Origin: Actinoplanes sp. NBRC 103695
Lineage (GTDB): Bacteria; Actinomycetota; Actinomycetes; Mycobacteriales; Micromonosporaceae
DNA: 64,000 nt
Assembly (NCBI RefSeq): GCF_030269485.1
Contig: NZ_BSTL01000024.1
Coordinates: 84,626-148,625, forward strand
Reading direction: 5' to 3'
The position numbers were made by a program, and so were the translations under genes. The notes below the pieces were generated by a model, which did not search any database, had not been told where the DNA came from, and saw only the letters and a list, made by a program, of their open reading frames with translations. This document shows positions 17,030 to 25,090 of this stretch, in pieces (the first letter of the stretch is position 1; each line of letters opens with the position of its first letter).

Positions 17030-18075
17030 CACGTCGAGTGCTCCTCGGTCGCGACGTCGTTGGCGACCGGGTCCTCGTGCAGCGGCCAGATGCCGCCGGA
17101 GCCGTCGCCCGTACCGGTCACCTTGGCCCCCGAGGCCGGATCGGCCGTGACCACGCTTGCCGCCGGCGAGCCCGGGTTGACGGTGACCGTGGTGCCGTAA
17201 CCGACCTCCCAGTCGGCGTAGCTCAGCGGGATGGCCGTATCCGAGTTCTTGTCCTTGACGGCGAGCCAGCTGCGGAACCGGTCGCGGCCGTCGGTGCGGA
17301 CCAGGTGCTGTTCGTCGGCGCCGCTGCCCAGCTTCCACGGCTGGGTGGAGCTCGGGGTGTCGGACATGGTGCTCACCTTGGTGCTCGGGTCGGTGGCGGC
17401 GAACTGGTCGACGGTCTCCGGGCCGTACCACGGCACCTGCCCCGCGTCGCCGTCCCGCACCGGGATGGCGCTGAGGGTGTCGGACACCTTCTTGCGGTCG
17501 CTGAAGATCTGGGGGAGCAGCTGCTCGAACAACCCCGGCGTGTGTCCCGGCGGCTCGTAGTAGAAGTTGCGCGTGGACTCGAAGACCGTCTGCAGGAAGC
17601 CGATCTCGTAGTCGCCGATGCGGGCGGCCGGCCCGGTGGCCGTCACGCTGCCGGTGGCGCGGTACCGCTGGCTCGCCACCCGCAGGTCGGCGCCGTTCTT
17701 GGTGAACGCCAGCGGGTTGGCGACCGTGGCGGCGAAACCGCTGGAGGTGAACGTGACGGCGCCGGTCAGCGATGCCGCCCCCGCGCCGAGCCCGATCACC
17801 GACGCCGCGTTGGCGATCGCGCTGTCGGTCGTGGAGTACCGGGCCGCGTCGCCGGAGCGGCGGCTCGAGGAGGCGCCGAGGGCTTGCGCGACGGCCCGGT
17901 TGCCGGCCGTCCCCTGCAGAGCGAGCAGCGCCCGGCTCGCGGACGCCGGCGGATCGCCCCGCTCGGACGCCGCGGTCAGCAGCTCGTCGTCAAGCTCGGC
18001 GCGGACCCGGTGGGAACCCATCCGGTCAGTGTGTCCGTCCAGGTCGAGGCGGGCAAGGACCGCCGGGACAGCCAT
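17026..18075 (-). CDS. Hypothetical protein with an N-terminal TAGNRAV-type motif
   Basis: A 349-residue protein. Residues 46-65 carry LLALQGTAGNRAVAQALG. This is the LQxxAGNRAV motif that is common in actinobacterial proteins linked to extracellular contractile injection systems and DUF4157 proteins. The rest has a small hydrophobic Gly/Ala-rich part (VIGLGAGAASLTGAVTF) and a long polar, beta-rich C-terminal half with many Trp/Tyr residues (YEIGFLQTVF, FYYEPPGHTPGLFEQL, YADWEVGYGTTV). There is no HExxH. ATG at 18075. A cargo-like or scaffold role is possible, but no contractile-system structural genes are in the window. Confidence 0.65.
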   Translation of the reverse strand: MAVPAVLARLDLDGHTDRMGSHRVRAELDDELLTAASERGDPPASASRALLALQGTAGNRAVAQALGASSSRRSGDAARYSTTDSAIANAASVIGLGAGAASLTGAVTFTSSGFAATVANPLAFTKNGADLRVASQRYRATGSVTATGPAARIGDYEIGFLQTVFESTRNFYYEPPGHTPGLFEQLLPQIFSDRKKVSDTLSAIPVRDGDAGQVPWYGPETVDQFAATDPSTKVSTMSDTPSSTQPWKLGSGADEQHLVRTDGRDRFRSWLAVKDKNSDTAIPLSYADWEVGYGTTVTVNPGSPAASVVTADPASGAKVTGTGDGSGGIWPLHEDPVANDVATEEHSTW

Positions 18076-18177
18076 CCGGGCAGGCTACAGCGGATCCACG
18101 GTCGACCGGTCCGGTCAGCAGGGAATGCTCCACGGCCCCGATGCCGGACGACCTGGCGACGCCCTACACTTCGCGAC

Positions 18178-18210
18178 GCAGCGGCGCCCCGCCCGAGTGG
18201 GCGCCGCTGC
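18178..18210 (-). terminator. Strong intrinsic terminator hairpin
   Basis: GCAGCGGCGCCC (18178-18189) pairs perfectly with GGGCGCCGCTGC (18199-18210) across a 9-base loop. It lies just beyond the stop of the 100-residue membrane protein gene on the minus strand. There is no T-tract, as is usual in actinomycetes. Confidence 0.75.
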
Positions 18211-18218
18211 CCTCTGTC

Positions 18219-18521
18219 TCACAGGCGAAGGAGGGCATTGCCGCCGAGCATGATCAGCATGCCGACGGCGATCACGCCCCAGGCGATGCCGAGCCGGCGG
18301 GACGCGGTCTCCGGCCGGTTGTCGGCCATCGCGCGCACCGCGAAACAGACTCCGGCCAGGTTGACCGGGATGCCCACGACCAGCAGGCCGAGCACCGACC
18401 GCGGGGTGCGGTCGCTGTCCTGCGCGACGAGCAGCGCGAGCATCAACGGCACCGCGACCGCGAACACGACCGCGGCGAGCCCGCCGGTGAACCGCATCGA
18501 CCGCGTCGGGTCCGAATCCAT
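18219..18521 (-). CDS. Small three-helix membrane protein
   Basis: A 100-residue protein with three hydrophobic helices (about 12-32, 42-62 and 77-97: LAAVVFAVAVPLMLALLVA, VLGLLVVGIPVNLAGVCFAV, GIAWGVIAVGMLIMLGG). It resembles small DUF4190-like actinobacterial membrane proteins but I cannot assign a family. The ATG lies 10 bases after the stop of the 131-residue gene, so the two form an operon ending at the hairpin at 18178. Confidence 0.75.
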   Translation of the reverse strand: MDSDPTRSMRFTGGLAAVVFAVAVPLMLALLVAQDSDRTPRSVLGLLVVGIPVNLAGVCFAVRAMADNRPETASRRLGIAWGVIAVGMLIMLGGNALLRL

Positions 18522-18531
18522 GTCTGCCCCT

Positions 18532-18927
18532 TCAGAACAACGTGATGATCAGGCCGAGCTCGCGCGCGGCGGTGTCGCGGCAATGGTCGGCGAAGGACCG
18601 CAGATCGGCGAGCACCCGGGCGAACGCGCCGTCATGCGGGTCGCCCTGCCGCACCTTGTAGACACCGTTCCGGGCCATCTCGGCGACAGAGAACCCGCGG
18701 CGTGCCGCGGCGACGTCCAGGGCGTCGATCCGGTCCGCCGTACCGGCCGGGAACGCCGGATCCGAGCACCGCCGGCTTCCGGCGAAGCGCTCGTCGCCGA
18801 ACCGGACGCCGAACGACGGGTAGTCCTCGGCCGTCGCCCGCAGCGCGGGGTCGGCGCGGATCGCCCGCACCGGATCGGCGTCCAGCGGGACCGGGATGCT
18901 CTTGAAGTCGAGGCCCACGCCGCTCAC
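18532..18927 (-). CDS. Hypothetical cytoplasmic protein
   Basis: A 131-residue soluble protein, acidic and helical, with an ordered-looking core (VPLDADPVRAIRADP, EDYPSFGVRFGDERFAG, LRSFADHCRDTAARELGL). No signal peptide or membrane segment. First gene of a two-gene operon with the small membrane protein. I do not recognise it, though the compact, conserved-looking pattern suggests a real gene. Confidence 0.6.
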   Translation of the reverse strand: MSGVGLDFKSIPVPLDADPVRAIRADPALRATAEDYPSFGVRFGDERFAGSRRCSDPAFPAGTADRIDALDVAAARRGFSVAEMARNGVYKVRQGDPHDGAFARVLADLRSFADHCRDTAARELGLIITLF

Positions 18928-18945
18928 TTCAGTAAGGGGTCATCC

Positions 18946-19140
18946 GTGACCGACGACCGATGTGCCGGCGGCGCCGGATCACGAGGCTCTGGGGATATCC
19001 GCGTTGACAAGATCAAGGACGTTCCGGACATCGCCGGCGAGTGGTACCGGGAGATCGTCTCATGGGCCGCCGCCACGCCCGGGGCGGGCCAAGACCTACC
19101 AGGACGCCGAGTGCCCGTCCCGGACCTTCACCGACCTGAC
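18946..19140 (+). other. Possible frameshifted small gene
   Basis: A GTG at 18946 with AAGGGG upstream opens a frame reading VDKIKDVPDIAGEWYREIVS. The frame then loses natural composition, while a second frame continues with KTYQDAECPSRTFTDL. Together these look like one protein split by a frameshift, but the evidence is weak and no family is recognised. Confidence 0.2.
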
Positions 19141-19150
19141 GCCATCGTGG

Positions 19151-20380
19151 TCACGGTTCCAAACCGCGGTCGTTCAGCGCCGAGCCGAGGAGCAGCTCCC
19201 GGTTCTCCCAGGCCAGCGCCAGACAGGCCGCCCCGGAGGGGGCCAAGGTGTGGCCCAATCGTTCGACGGTGCTCTGTGTGAAAGGGATGTTCTTGATAAC
19301 GCCGCCCTCGGAGTTCTCCTCGACCACATCGGGAAAAGCTGTCGAGAAAAATTCCTCGTCGAACACGGCCACGGTGAGCCAATCGGCCGTTAATGTCAGA
19401 GGGTCGAGGCCGAAGCCAAAGCAGTAGACGCTGAGTTTGTCGTCCTGAATGCCCTGCTCGAGTCGGCCGAACAATCCCTGGTCGTAGTCAATCGGCCGAC
19501 CCGATTTAGCGCCGGAGTATTCATCCTCACCGAGCAGTTCCTCGGCGAACTCTCGCATCACATTTCGCCAGAGATTCAAGTCGTCCTCGAGGTAGCCCTG
19601 GGGCATCCTCGATGCGGGCTGAAAGGCGCCGGCCGGAATTACCTGATAGAGGTCCGTGGCGATCGCCAATGCGATTCCACTGCGTTCGTGCAGGAAGATG
19701 ATGGGATCTGCGGCCCGGCGCCTCACGATCGTCAAGGTGCCGATGGACGGAAGAACTACACGACGATCCATCGCCAGTGCGTCCCGGAGAAACTCGCTGC
19801 GCAGGCGGAACTTCTGGCCGACTTCGACCGACATCTCGTGGGCCAGGGCTTCCGAAACGTCGATCATGTCGAAGTACTGGCACATGCCGAACGTCACCCA
19901 CGGCGGATCGGCGGTCAAATCGAACGCGGTCATTCGGTAACTGGGCTGGTTGCGGAAGATGCCGGGCGGGCACAGTGCGGCCATCGCGGAGCTGTAGGAG
20001 TCAAAACGCTTGCCGGGTGCCCGGAACGGCAGAACGTGGCGGGTCAAATCGGCGATGGCAGGGTCGGTGCCGGCGTCATCCGAATCCCAGCGGCATTCTA
20101 TGTCGGTGAGCTTGACGGGGCTCTCGACGAGCCACCGTTTTTCGGCGAGCAGGGTCGTTCCGGCGACCCGGAACAGGTTTTTGTCAGCACCCAGATGGAT
20201 TTCGGCTGCTCGCTGGCTGAGCCGCAGCCGGCTGGCGTTCATCTGCTGTCGCTGGTGAATGAACTCGGCCTGAGAACTTTTCACCTTGCGCTCGCGCGCC
20301 GCCGGTCTCAGGTTGAACAAAATGGTCACGCCGAGCGCGACGAGGCCGACCGCCGGACCGACGAAGGCTAGCGTTTCCAT
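19151..20380 (-). CDS. Membrane-anchored protein with a Nudix-like C-terminal region
   Basis: A 409-residue protein beginning METLAFVGPAVGLVALGVTI, one N-terminal membrane helix followed by a short basic coiled coil (RERKVKSSQAEFIHQRQQM). The soluble remainder includes a segment NLWRNVMREFAEELLGEDE, which has the REFxEE core of a Nudix box though not the complete consensus. This C-terminal half resembles a family of actinobacterial regulators and membrane proteins with SGAFQP-like and FDLWRN-like segments. I chose the ATG at 20380 (GGGAGC upstream) because everything further upstream has non-natural composition. Lower GC than its neighbours suggests acquisition. Enzymatic activity is uncertain. 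Confidence 0.75.
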   Translation of the reverse strand: METLAFVGPAVGLVALGVTILFNLRPAARERKVKSSQAEFIHQRQQMNASRLRLSQRAAEIHLGADKNLFRVAGTTLLAEKRWLVESPVKLTDIECRWDSDDAGTDPAIADLTRHVLPFRAPGKRFDSYSSAMAALCPPGIFRNQPSYRMTAFDLTADPPWVTFGMCQYFDMIDVSEALAHEMSVEVGQKFRLRSEFLRDALAMDRRVVLPSIGTLTIVRRRAADPIIFLHERSGIALAIATDLYQVIPAGAFQPASRMPQGYLEDDLNLWRNVMREFAEELLGEDEYSGAKSGRPIDYDQGLFGRLEQGIQDDKLSVYCFGFGLDPLTLTADWLTVAVFDEEFFSTAFPDVVEENSEGGVIKNIPFTQSTVERLGHTLAPSGAACLALAWENRELLLGSALNDRGLEP

Positions 20381-20403
20381 CGAAGGCTCCCAAGACTTTG
20401 AGA

Positions 20404-20520
20404 TCAGATTTTCGATTGTGCGGCGCCCTTTACCATAACGGCGAGGGTCAGCCCTGCCTGACAAGCCGGCAGCGCCGCCTGCACGCGGTTCCGCAGACCG
20501 AGGCGCGCCAGGATCAGGCG
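20404..20520 (-). pseudogene. Remnant of a LuxR-type helix-turn-helix
   Basis: The antisense frame reads LILARLGLRNRVQAALPA followed by CQAGL, which matches the recognition helix and end of a LuxR/NarL DNA-binding domain. The upstream part of the domain is out of frame and no receiver domain is present. Decayed regulator fragment. Confidence 0.4.
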
Positions 20521-20959
20521 GCGACCTCGCCGCGGAGCGCGCCGATCGGCAACGCGCGGACCGGTCGGAGAAAGGCGCGAGGTGACGCTGTCGTGTGCGC
20601 AGACCGCCGACAACGTGCCGACCAGGGCGACCACCAGTGCGGACGGCAGGGCGAACGCGAGGACCAGCCCGCATGGGCTGGCTCGGGCCGGCTATATCGA
20701 GGTGCCCCGGGATCCGGATCTGGCGTATGAGTTCCTTCAGGTGCAGTGGCGGACCAGCCAGCACCACGGCGTGGAGATTCGGAGAGGGCGATGACGTCGA
20801 CGTCGCATTGCCGATGCAGCCGAAGAACGACGCGGCCACGCCCGGGTGCGAGCGCAGGCCGGCCGCAGGGACACCGCGACACACCGGCCGGACACGGACC
20901 GGGACCGGCTCCGCGAGGAACGCGACCATCTTCGCCAGCACTCCGCCGGCCCGGAAGAG
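20521..20959. other. Gene-free decayed DNA
   Basis: No intact gene. Short natural-looking pieces occur on the plus strand: AGYIEVPRDPDLAYEFLQV then WRTSQHHGVEI near 20680-20790, and RLREERDHLRQH then LVRTYAVVRRTL near 20900-20990. They resemble fragments of transposon-encoded proteins but are too short to name. Together with the LuxR remnant this looks like an old insertion and deletion scar upstream of the Nudix-like gene. Confidence 0.3.
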
Positions 20960-22087
20960 CTAGTCCGGACCTACGCCGTCGTTCGACGAACTCTCGATCG
21001 AAGATCGAGCCCTGCGAGACCGGGCTCGGACATCGTCAGCAACTGTGGCACCGCTCGGCGACACCGGCCGGTCCTGAGACTGTCCGGCGAGATGTTGCCT
21101 GGCCCGGTGCAGAGCGGCGGTGACGCTGGGTGCCGGAGCGGTGGGTGGGCTGGTTCCGAGGAGGGCCGTGAGGCCATGGGTGACCGCGTCGGGTGGTACG
21201 CATCGGGCTGCCAAGACGTCGTTGAGCCAGTCGCACTGCTCCGCGAGCAGGGTCGGGTCGTCCAGCAGCAGCGTGACGCAGGCCATGTCGAGCAGGTGCG
21301 CCAGGTCCGCGCGGGTGCGGTCTCGTTTCTCGGGGGAGTAGTCGTCGACGACCGGCATCAGTGAGGCGAGGGCGCCCGTCGCGTCGTCGGCCCAGCCGGA
21401 CAGCAACGACTGCCCGGCCCGGTAGGCGTCCAGTCGGGCAGTCACGTCGTGGGTCGGCGTGTGCCGGGGCCGGCGGGTCAGCAGTTCGACCGCCCCGGCC
21501 GCGTTCGTTGCCCACCCGTCCGCCCCGAGCGCCCGCGCCCGTCGGGGGCCGTTGCCCAGTGCCCGCCCGCCGACGTAGACCGGCAGTTCCAGGGCGCGGA
21601 TGGCCTGTACGGCCCGCATCAAGGCAGGCAGCGCCATCGGCACCGCACAGCTGAGCAGCACCGCGTCGGGCCGGTGCCGGACCAGATGGTCGACCAGGAT
21701 GTCGGTGGGGTGCGAGGCGCCGAGGAAGCGCACCGGCCAGCCGTGGGTGACGAGCACCTCAGCCACCATGCGCGCTGGCAAGCTGTGCCAGTCGCCCTCG
21801 GCGCAGGCCAGCACCACCTCGCCGTGCATGCGGGGGGCGTTGCATTCGGCCGCGGCCGCCGAGAGCCCGGCCTCAGCGACCGCGGTGGCCGTGTGTTCGT
21901 CGACGACCGTCCAGACGGCCGTCTGCCACAGCGATCCGACCTGGGTCATGGCCGGTGCCAGCCCCTCGTCCACCAGTTGGTCCAGGGCCATGCCGTTGCG
22001 GATGAGGGTGGCGCACTGCGCGGCGGCCGATCTTCGGTCGGGTGTGGCCAGGTCCAGCAGGAGCATGTCGGCCAGGGGCAGGCTCAC
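20960..22087 (-). CDS. Cobalamin-binding sensor with the W-x9-EH photoreceptor motif
   Basis: A 375-residue protein. The N-terminal helical bundle carries Trp54, then nine residues, then Glu64-His65 (WQTAVWTVVDEH), the motif of CarH-type B12 photoreceptors. The B12 Rossmann domain follows with EGDWHSLP: His101 is the lower-ligand position, with Pro where DxHxxG has Gly, and VYVGGRALGNGPRRARALGA further on. The last 150 residues are helical (HLLDMACVTLLLDDPTLL), a domain often seen behind actinobacterial sensor modules. There is no MerR DNA-binding domain. GTG at 22087 overlaps the upstream stop (GTGA), so it is translationally coupled to the EAL/GGDEF enzyme and probably controls it by light or cobalamin. 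Confidence 0.85.
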   Translation of the reverse strand: MSLPLADMLLLDLATPDRRSAAAQCATLIRNGMALDQLVDEGLAPAMTQVGSLWQTAVWTVVDEHTATAVAEAGLSAAAAECNAPRMHGEVVLACAEGDWHSLPARMVAEVLVTHGWPVRFLGASHPTDILVDHLVRHRPDAVLLSCAVPMALPALMRAVQAIRALELPVYVGGRALGNGPRRARALGADGWATNAAGAVELLTRRPRHTPTHDVTARLDAYRAGQSLLSGWADDATGALASLMPVVDDYSPEKRDRTRADLAHLLDMACVTLLLDDPTLLAEQCDWLNDVLAARCVPPDAVTHGLTALLGTSPPTAPAPSVTAALHRARQHLAGQSQDRPVSPSGATVADDVRARSRRARSSIESSSNDGVGPD

Positions 22088-24228
22088 GTGGACAGCACCT
22101 CGACCGCCAGTTCCGGTTGACCCGGCCGGGAGGCCAACTCGAAGCGGTCTCTGCCTGCCTGCTTCGCGGCGTACAGCGCGATGTCGGCAGACAGGACGGC
22201 GGTGCTGAGGTCGCCCGCCTCCACGGCGGTCACCCCGGCGCTGAAGGTGACGGGATGCATCCGCTCGGAGTGCCACCGTCGGCGCAGGTTCTCCAGCGCC
22301 TTGAGCACGCCCTCGGGCGTGGTGGCGGGCATGATCAGCAGAAACTCCTCGCCACCGAGCCGGAATACCAGGTCGCTGGAGCGCAGGTGCTGGCGCATCG
22401 CCCGGGAGAACGCGACCAGTATCCGGTCGCCCTCCGCGTGACCGTAGGTGTCATTGACCTGCTTGAAGTGGTCCAGGTCGACCATGGCGATCGAGTCCGC
22501 GTCGTGCAGCTTCCGGACTCGGGCCAGCCCGCGGCGGTTGCCCAGTCCGGTCAGTGGGTCGGTGTCGACCTGGTCGGTGAGCCTGGCCAGGCGGGTGGCC
22601 CGGTCCGCGGCGGTCCGGGCGTCCTCGACCAGGCGGGGCAGCAGTCGCTCCAGGTCGTGCCGGGCGGGGCTGCCGACGGGGGCGACCGGCAGGAGCGGAT
22701 CGGCCTCACCGAGGCTGACGTCGATCGGGATCGCGTCGGCGGGGCAGCGCATGGCCGGCACGGTGGCGCCGCCGAGGTCGGATACGGCACGCATCAGTAC
22801 GCCGACCGCCTGTTCGACCGAGTCCACCCGCAGCAGCGCGCGGGCGCCGTCAAGGAGGACCTGCGTGGTGTCTTTGGCGGTGCCGGTGGACGGGGCAGGA
22901 CCGCGGTTCTCGGTGGCGACGGGCCGGGAGTCCAGCCATGCGTCCAGGTCGGCTGCGGGCATCGGCCGGGCGAACCAGTAGCCCTGGCCGCGGACCACAC
23001 CCGCGGCCAGGAGGAGGTCGACCACGGGTTGGGTCTCGATACCCTCGGCGATCACGTTCAGGCCCAGTTCGTTCGCCAGGTTCAGGATGGCTTTCACGAT
23101 GGCGAGGTCCCGGACGTCGGTCTCGATATCGGCGATGAACGCACGGTCAATCTTGACGACGGTGGCCGGTAGGCCCTTCAGCGACGCAAGGCAGGAGTAG
23201 CCGGTTCCGAAGTCGTCGATCTGGCACTCCACCCCGGCGGCGGCCAGCCGTCGCAGGACCGTGATCGCCCGCTCATCGGCCATCGCCGACTCGGTGACCT
23301 CGACCGTCACCAGGCCCGTCAGCGCGGCCAGCGTCGTCACCAGCCGTTCGCAGTAGGCCGGGTCGACCAGGCAGACGACGCTCAGGTTCACCGCGCACGG
23401 CAGCGACCGGCCTGCCCGCGCCCAGGCGTGGGCCTGCTCGGCGACGGTGTCCAGGACGACCGTGGTCACGGCGCTGATCAAGCCGTACCGCTCGGCCAGG
23501 TCGATGAACTCGGCCGGCGGTACCAGCCCGCGGACGGGGTGCCGCATGCGCACCAGCGCCTCCACCGAGACCGCCTGCCCGGTCCGCAGGTCGACGATCG
23601 GCTGATAGTGCACCTCCAACTGACCGGCCGCGATCGCCACCCGCAGTTCCGCCACCCGCAGTTCCGCCGCCGGCCCTGACCGGTCGCCGGCCTGGTCCCG
23701 CGCCGAGGCGTCGTACAACGCCCAGGACCAGTGCCCGGAATTCGCCGTATGCATCGCGGACCTGGCGCCGCGGAGTAATGCCGGTCCGGATGCCGGACCG
23801 GCCGACCACGACGCAACCCCCACGCTGGCCGCCAGCTGTACCCGGATGTCCTGGCCGGCCTTGGCCGGGTCGGTCAGCACAGAGATCAACCGGGTGACCG
23901 GGTCGTCCGGGCCGGCGCCGGAGGCGGGGGCGAGCGCCGCGAAGACGCCCTCGTCGATGCGGGTGACCCGCCATCCGAGGCGGTCGAGGCCCGTCAGCCG
24001 GGTCGCCAACTCGCCCATGACAGCATCGCCGGCGGCCGTCCCGAACGCGACGCGGATGTCCCCCCTGAGGTCGTTCAGACCCAGCGTCAACATTACGACC
24101 GGCTGACCGTCGGAGGCGGTCCGGACGCGAGCGTCCAACTCGCGTTGGAACTCCCGACGGCGCTTCAGGCCTGCCAGGTGGCGCATCTTCCGCGGTTCGC
24201 CGCCGGGCCGGCGCCGTGATGTCGCCAT
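22084..24228 (-). CDS. Dual c-di-GMP enzyme: degenerate GGDEF, EAL phosphodiesterase, GGDEF cyclase
   Basis: A 714-residue cytoplasmic protein. Residues about 35-185 form a GGDEF fold with lost signature (RIDEGVFAAL). Residues about 190-435 form an EAL domain with its catalytic set: EALVRMRHP, NLSV, EVTES, DDFGTGYS, VKIDRAFI, EGIET and QGYWFARP. About 450-540 is a linker. About 545-700 is a second GGDEF domain with VDLDHFKQVNDTYGH, GGEEF and I-site RSSD. Both making and breaking c-di-GMP therefore look possible. A 15-bp duplication gives ELRVAELRVA before the EAL domain. ATG at 24228 with AGGGGGAA upstream. Coupled by GTGA to the B12-binding protein. Confidence 0.93.
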   Translation of the reverse strand: MATSRRRPGGEPRKMRHLAGLKRRREFQRELDARVRTASDGQPVVMLTLGLNDLRGDIRVAFGTAAGDAVMGELATRLTGLDRLGWRVTRIDEGVFAALAPASGAGPDDPVTRLISVLTDPAKAGQDIRVQLAASVGVASWSAGPASGPALLRGARSAMHTANSGHWSWALYDASARDQAGDRSGPAAELRVAELRVAIAAGQLEVHYQPIVDLRTGQAVSVEALVRMRHPVRGLVPPAEFIDLAERYGLISAVTTVVLDTVAEQAHAWARAGRSLPCAVNLSVVCLVDPAYCERLVTTLAALTGLVTVEVTESAMADERAITVLRRLAAAGVECQIDDFGTGYSCLASLKGLPATVVKIDRAFIADIETDVRDLAIVKAILNLANELGLNVIAEGIETQPVVDLLLAAGVVRGQGYWFARPMPAADLDAWLDSRPVATENRGPAPSTGTAKDTTQVLLDGARALLRVDSVEQAVGVLMRAVSDLGGATVPAMRCPADAIPIDVSLGEADPLLPVAPVGSPARHDLERLLPRLVEDARTAADRATRLARLTDQVDTDPLTGLGNRRGLARVRKLHDADSIAMVDLDHFKQVNDTYGHAEGDRILVAFSRAMRQHLRSSDLVFRLGGEEFLLIMPATTPEGVLKALENLRRRWHSERMHPVTFSAGVTAVEAGDLSTAVLSADIALYAAKQAGRDRFELASRPGQPELAVEVLST

Positions 24229-24556
24229 GGATTCCCCCTGTAGCGCACCCGGCCGCGCTCGGTTTCTGACCTTCTGATCGGCATCGGAGGTGGGTCGCTT
24301 AATTTTCAGACCACGTCCGCTACGACGCCCGGCCCCCCGACGTGATCACCGCCCAAAGACGAGAACGCGGCCGCATCCACAGCGAACGCCACCAACGCCG
24401 GGCCCGGCCGGGCGGACAGCGCGTCGGCGGGCGGGCTCGGCCGGCCGCAACCCAGTTGCACTGGGGCGGGCACGTGCATCGCTACCGGCGGGGCGCAGAT
24501 TTTGGGGTGCACAGAGACCGGCGTTCATCTGGCCCCCGGGCCAACGTGGCAGTCGG
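24229..24556. promoter_or_regulatory. Divergent intergenic region upstream of the riboswitch
   Basis: About 330 bases between the divergent EAL/GGDEF gene and the riboswitch. It must hold both promoters, but I see no clear -10/-35 pair. Only a short CCCAG/CTGGG hairpin near 24451 stands out. Small antisense frames here are low-complexity and were not called. Confidence 0.3.
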
Positions 24557-24636
24557 GTCTATCGATAAGGGCAAACCCGGTGCGAGTCGGGGACGCAAAG
24601 TCACGGGACCGTCAGGTCAGCCGGACTACCGAAAGA
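24557..24636 (+). promoter_or_regulatory. Cyclic di-GMP-I (GEMM) riboswitch
   Basis: The conserved aptamer elements are present in order: AGGGCAAACC, a hairpin CCCGGT-GCGA-GTCGGG with a GNRA tetraloop, the invariant GGGACGCAAAG, a second helix, and AGCCGGACTACCGA. This matches the c-di-GMP-I class, in which ligand is held between the two helices at the three-way junction. The aptamer ends about 13-17 bases before the ATG at 24649, so ligand state could directly govern ribosome access (the ribosome site is in GAGAGCAGAG). It controls the small exported protein directly downstream and lies among c-di-GMP enzymes. Confidence 0.9.
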
Positions 24637-24648
24637 GAGCAGAGCCCC

Positions 24649-25062
24649 ATGAACCTACCGATCAAGCTTCTCGGATCATTGGCAGTGGCCGGCATGGTCG
24701 CCGCCGGCGGCACCGCCTTCACCGCGTCCGGCGTAACCGGCCCGGCTATCACCACCCAGGCCGTCGGCGTCGGCTCGGCGATCCAGACCGTCACCGGTGC
24801 CGCCATCAGCACTGTCCACTACAACGCCACCGAGGAAGACATCGACTCGATCGCGTTGGTGTTCGCTGCTCCGCTCCAGCTCGGGTCCACCGTCGATCTC
24901 GGGGTCTACAGCGACGCAGGTACCACACCGATTGGCGCGGCTTCGGTCGACTGCGTCAACAACGTCGGCTCAAACCGCCTCAATTACCTCTGCACCATCA
25001 CAGCATCCGACGGCGTCGTCACCAGCGCCACACTGAAGCAGATCACCGTCACGGTCGCCTGA
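24649..25062 (+). CDS. Small exported protein with SipW-type signal peptide, under c-di-GMP riboswitch control
   Basis: A 137-residue protein. The N-terminus NLPIKLLGSLAVAGMVAAGG followed by TAFTASG has the form of SipW-dependent signal peptides (short basic start, hydrophobic core, Gly-Gly-Thr-Ala-Phe). The mature part of about 105 residues is small, polar and beta-rich, with a Cys pair (SVDCVNNV, NYLCTIT) that could form one disulfide. It ends with alternating Val/Thr strands. This looks like a surface or matrix subunit rather than an enzyme. A GEMM riboswitch precedes it, a terminator follows, and a SipW-type peptidase gene is next, so maturation by that peptidase is the natural inference. 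Confidence 0.85.
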   Translation: MNLPIKLLGSLAVAGMVAAGGTAFTASGVTGPAITTQAVGVGSAIQTVTGAAISTVHYNATEEDIDSIALVFAAPLQLGSTVDLGVYSDAGTTPIGAASVDCVNNVGSNRLNYLCTITASDGVVTSATLKQITVTVA

Positions 25063-25090
25063 GCGTGGGCGGTCTCTGACCGATGACTGT

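Noticed and set aside
20381..20941. N-terminal extension of the Nudix-like protein
   Set aside because: Composition is unnatural and the membrane helix right after the ATG at 20380 makes a natural N-terminus.
24306..24512. Antisense small gene in the riboswitch upstream region
   Set aside because: Pro/Ala/Gly-rich low-complexity translation without a ribosome site; the region is more likely promoter DNA.
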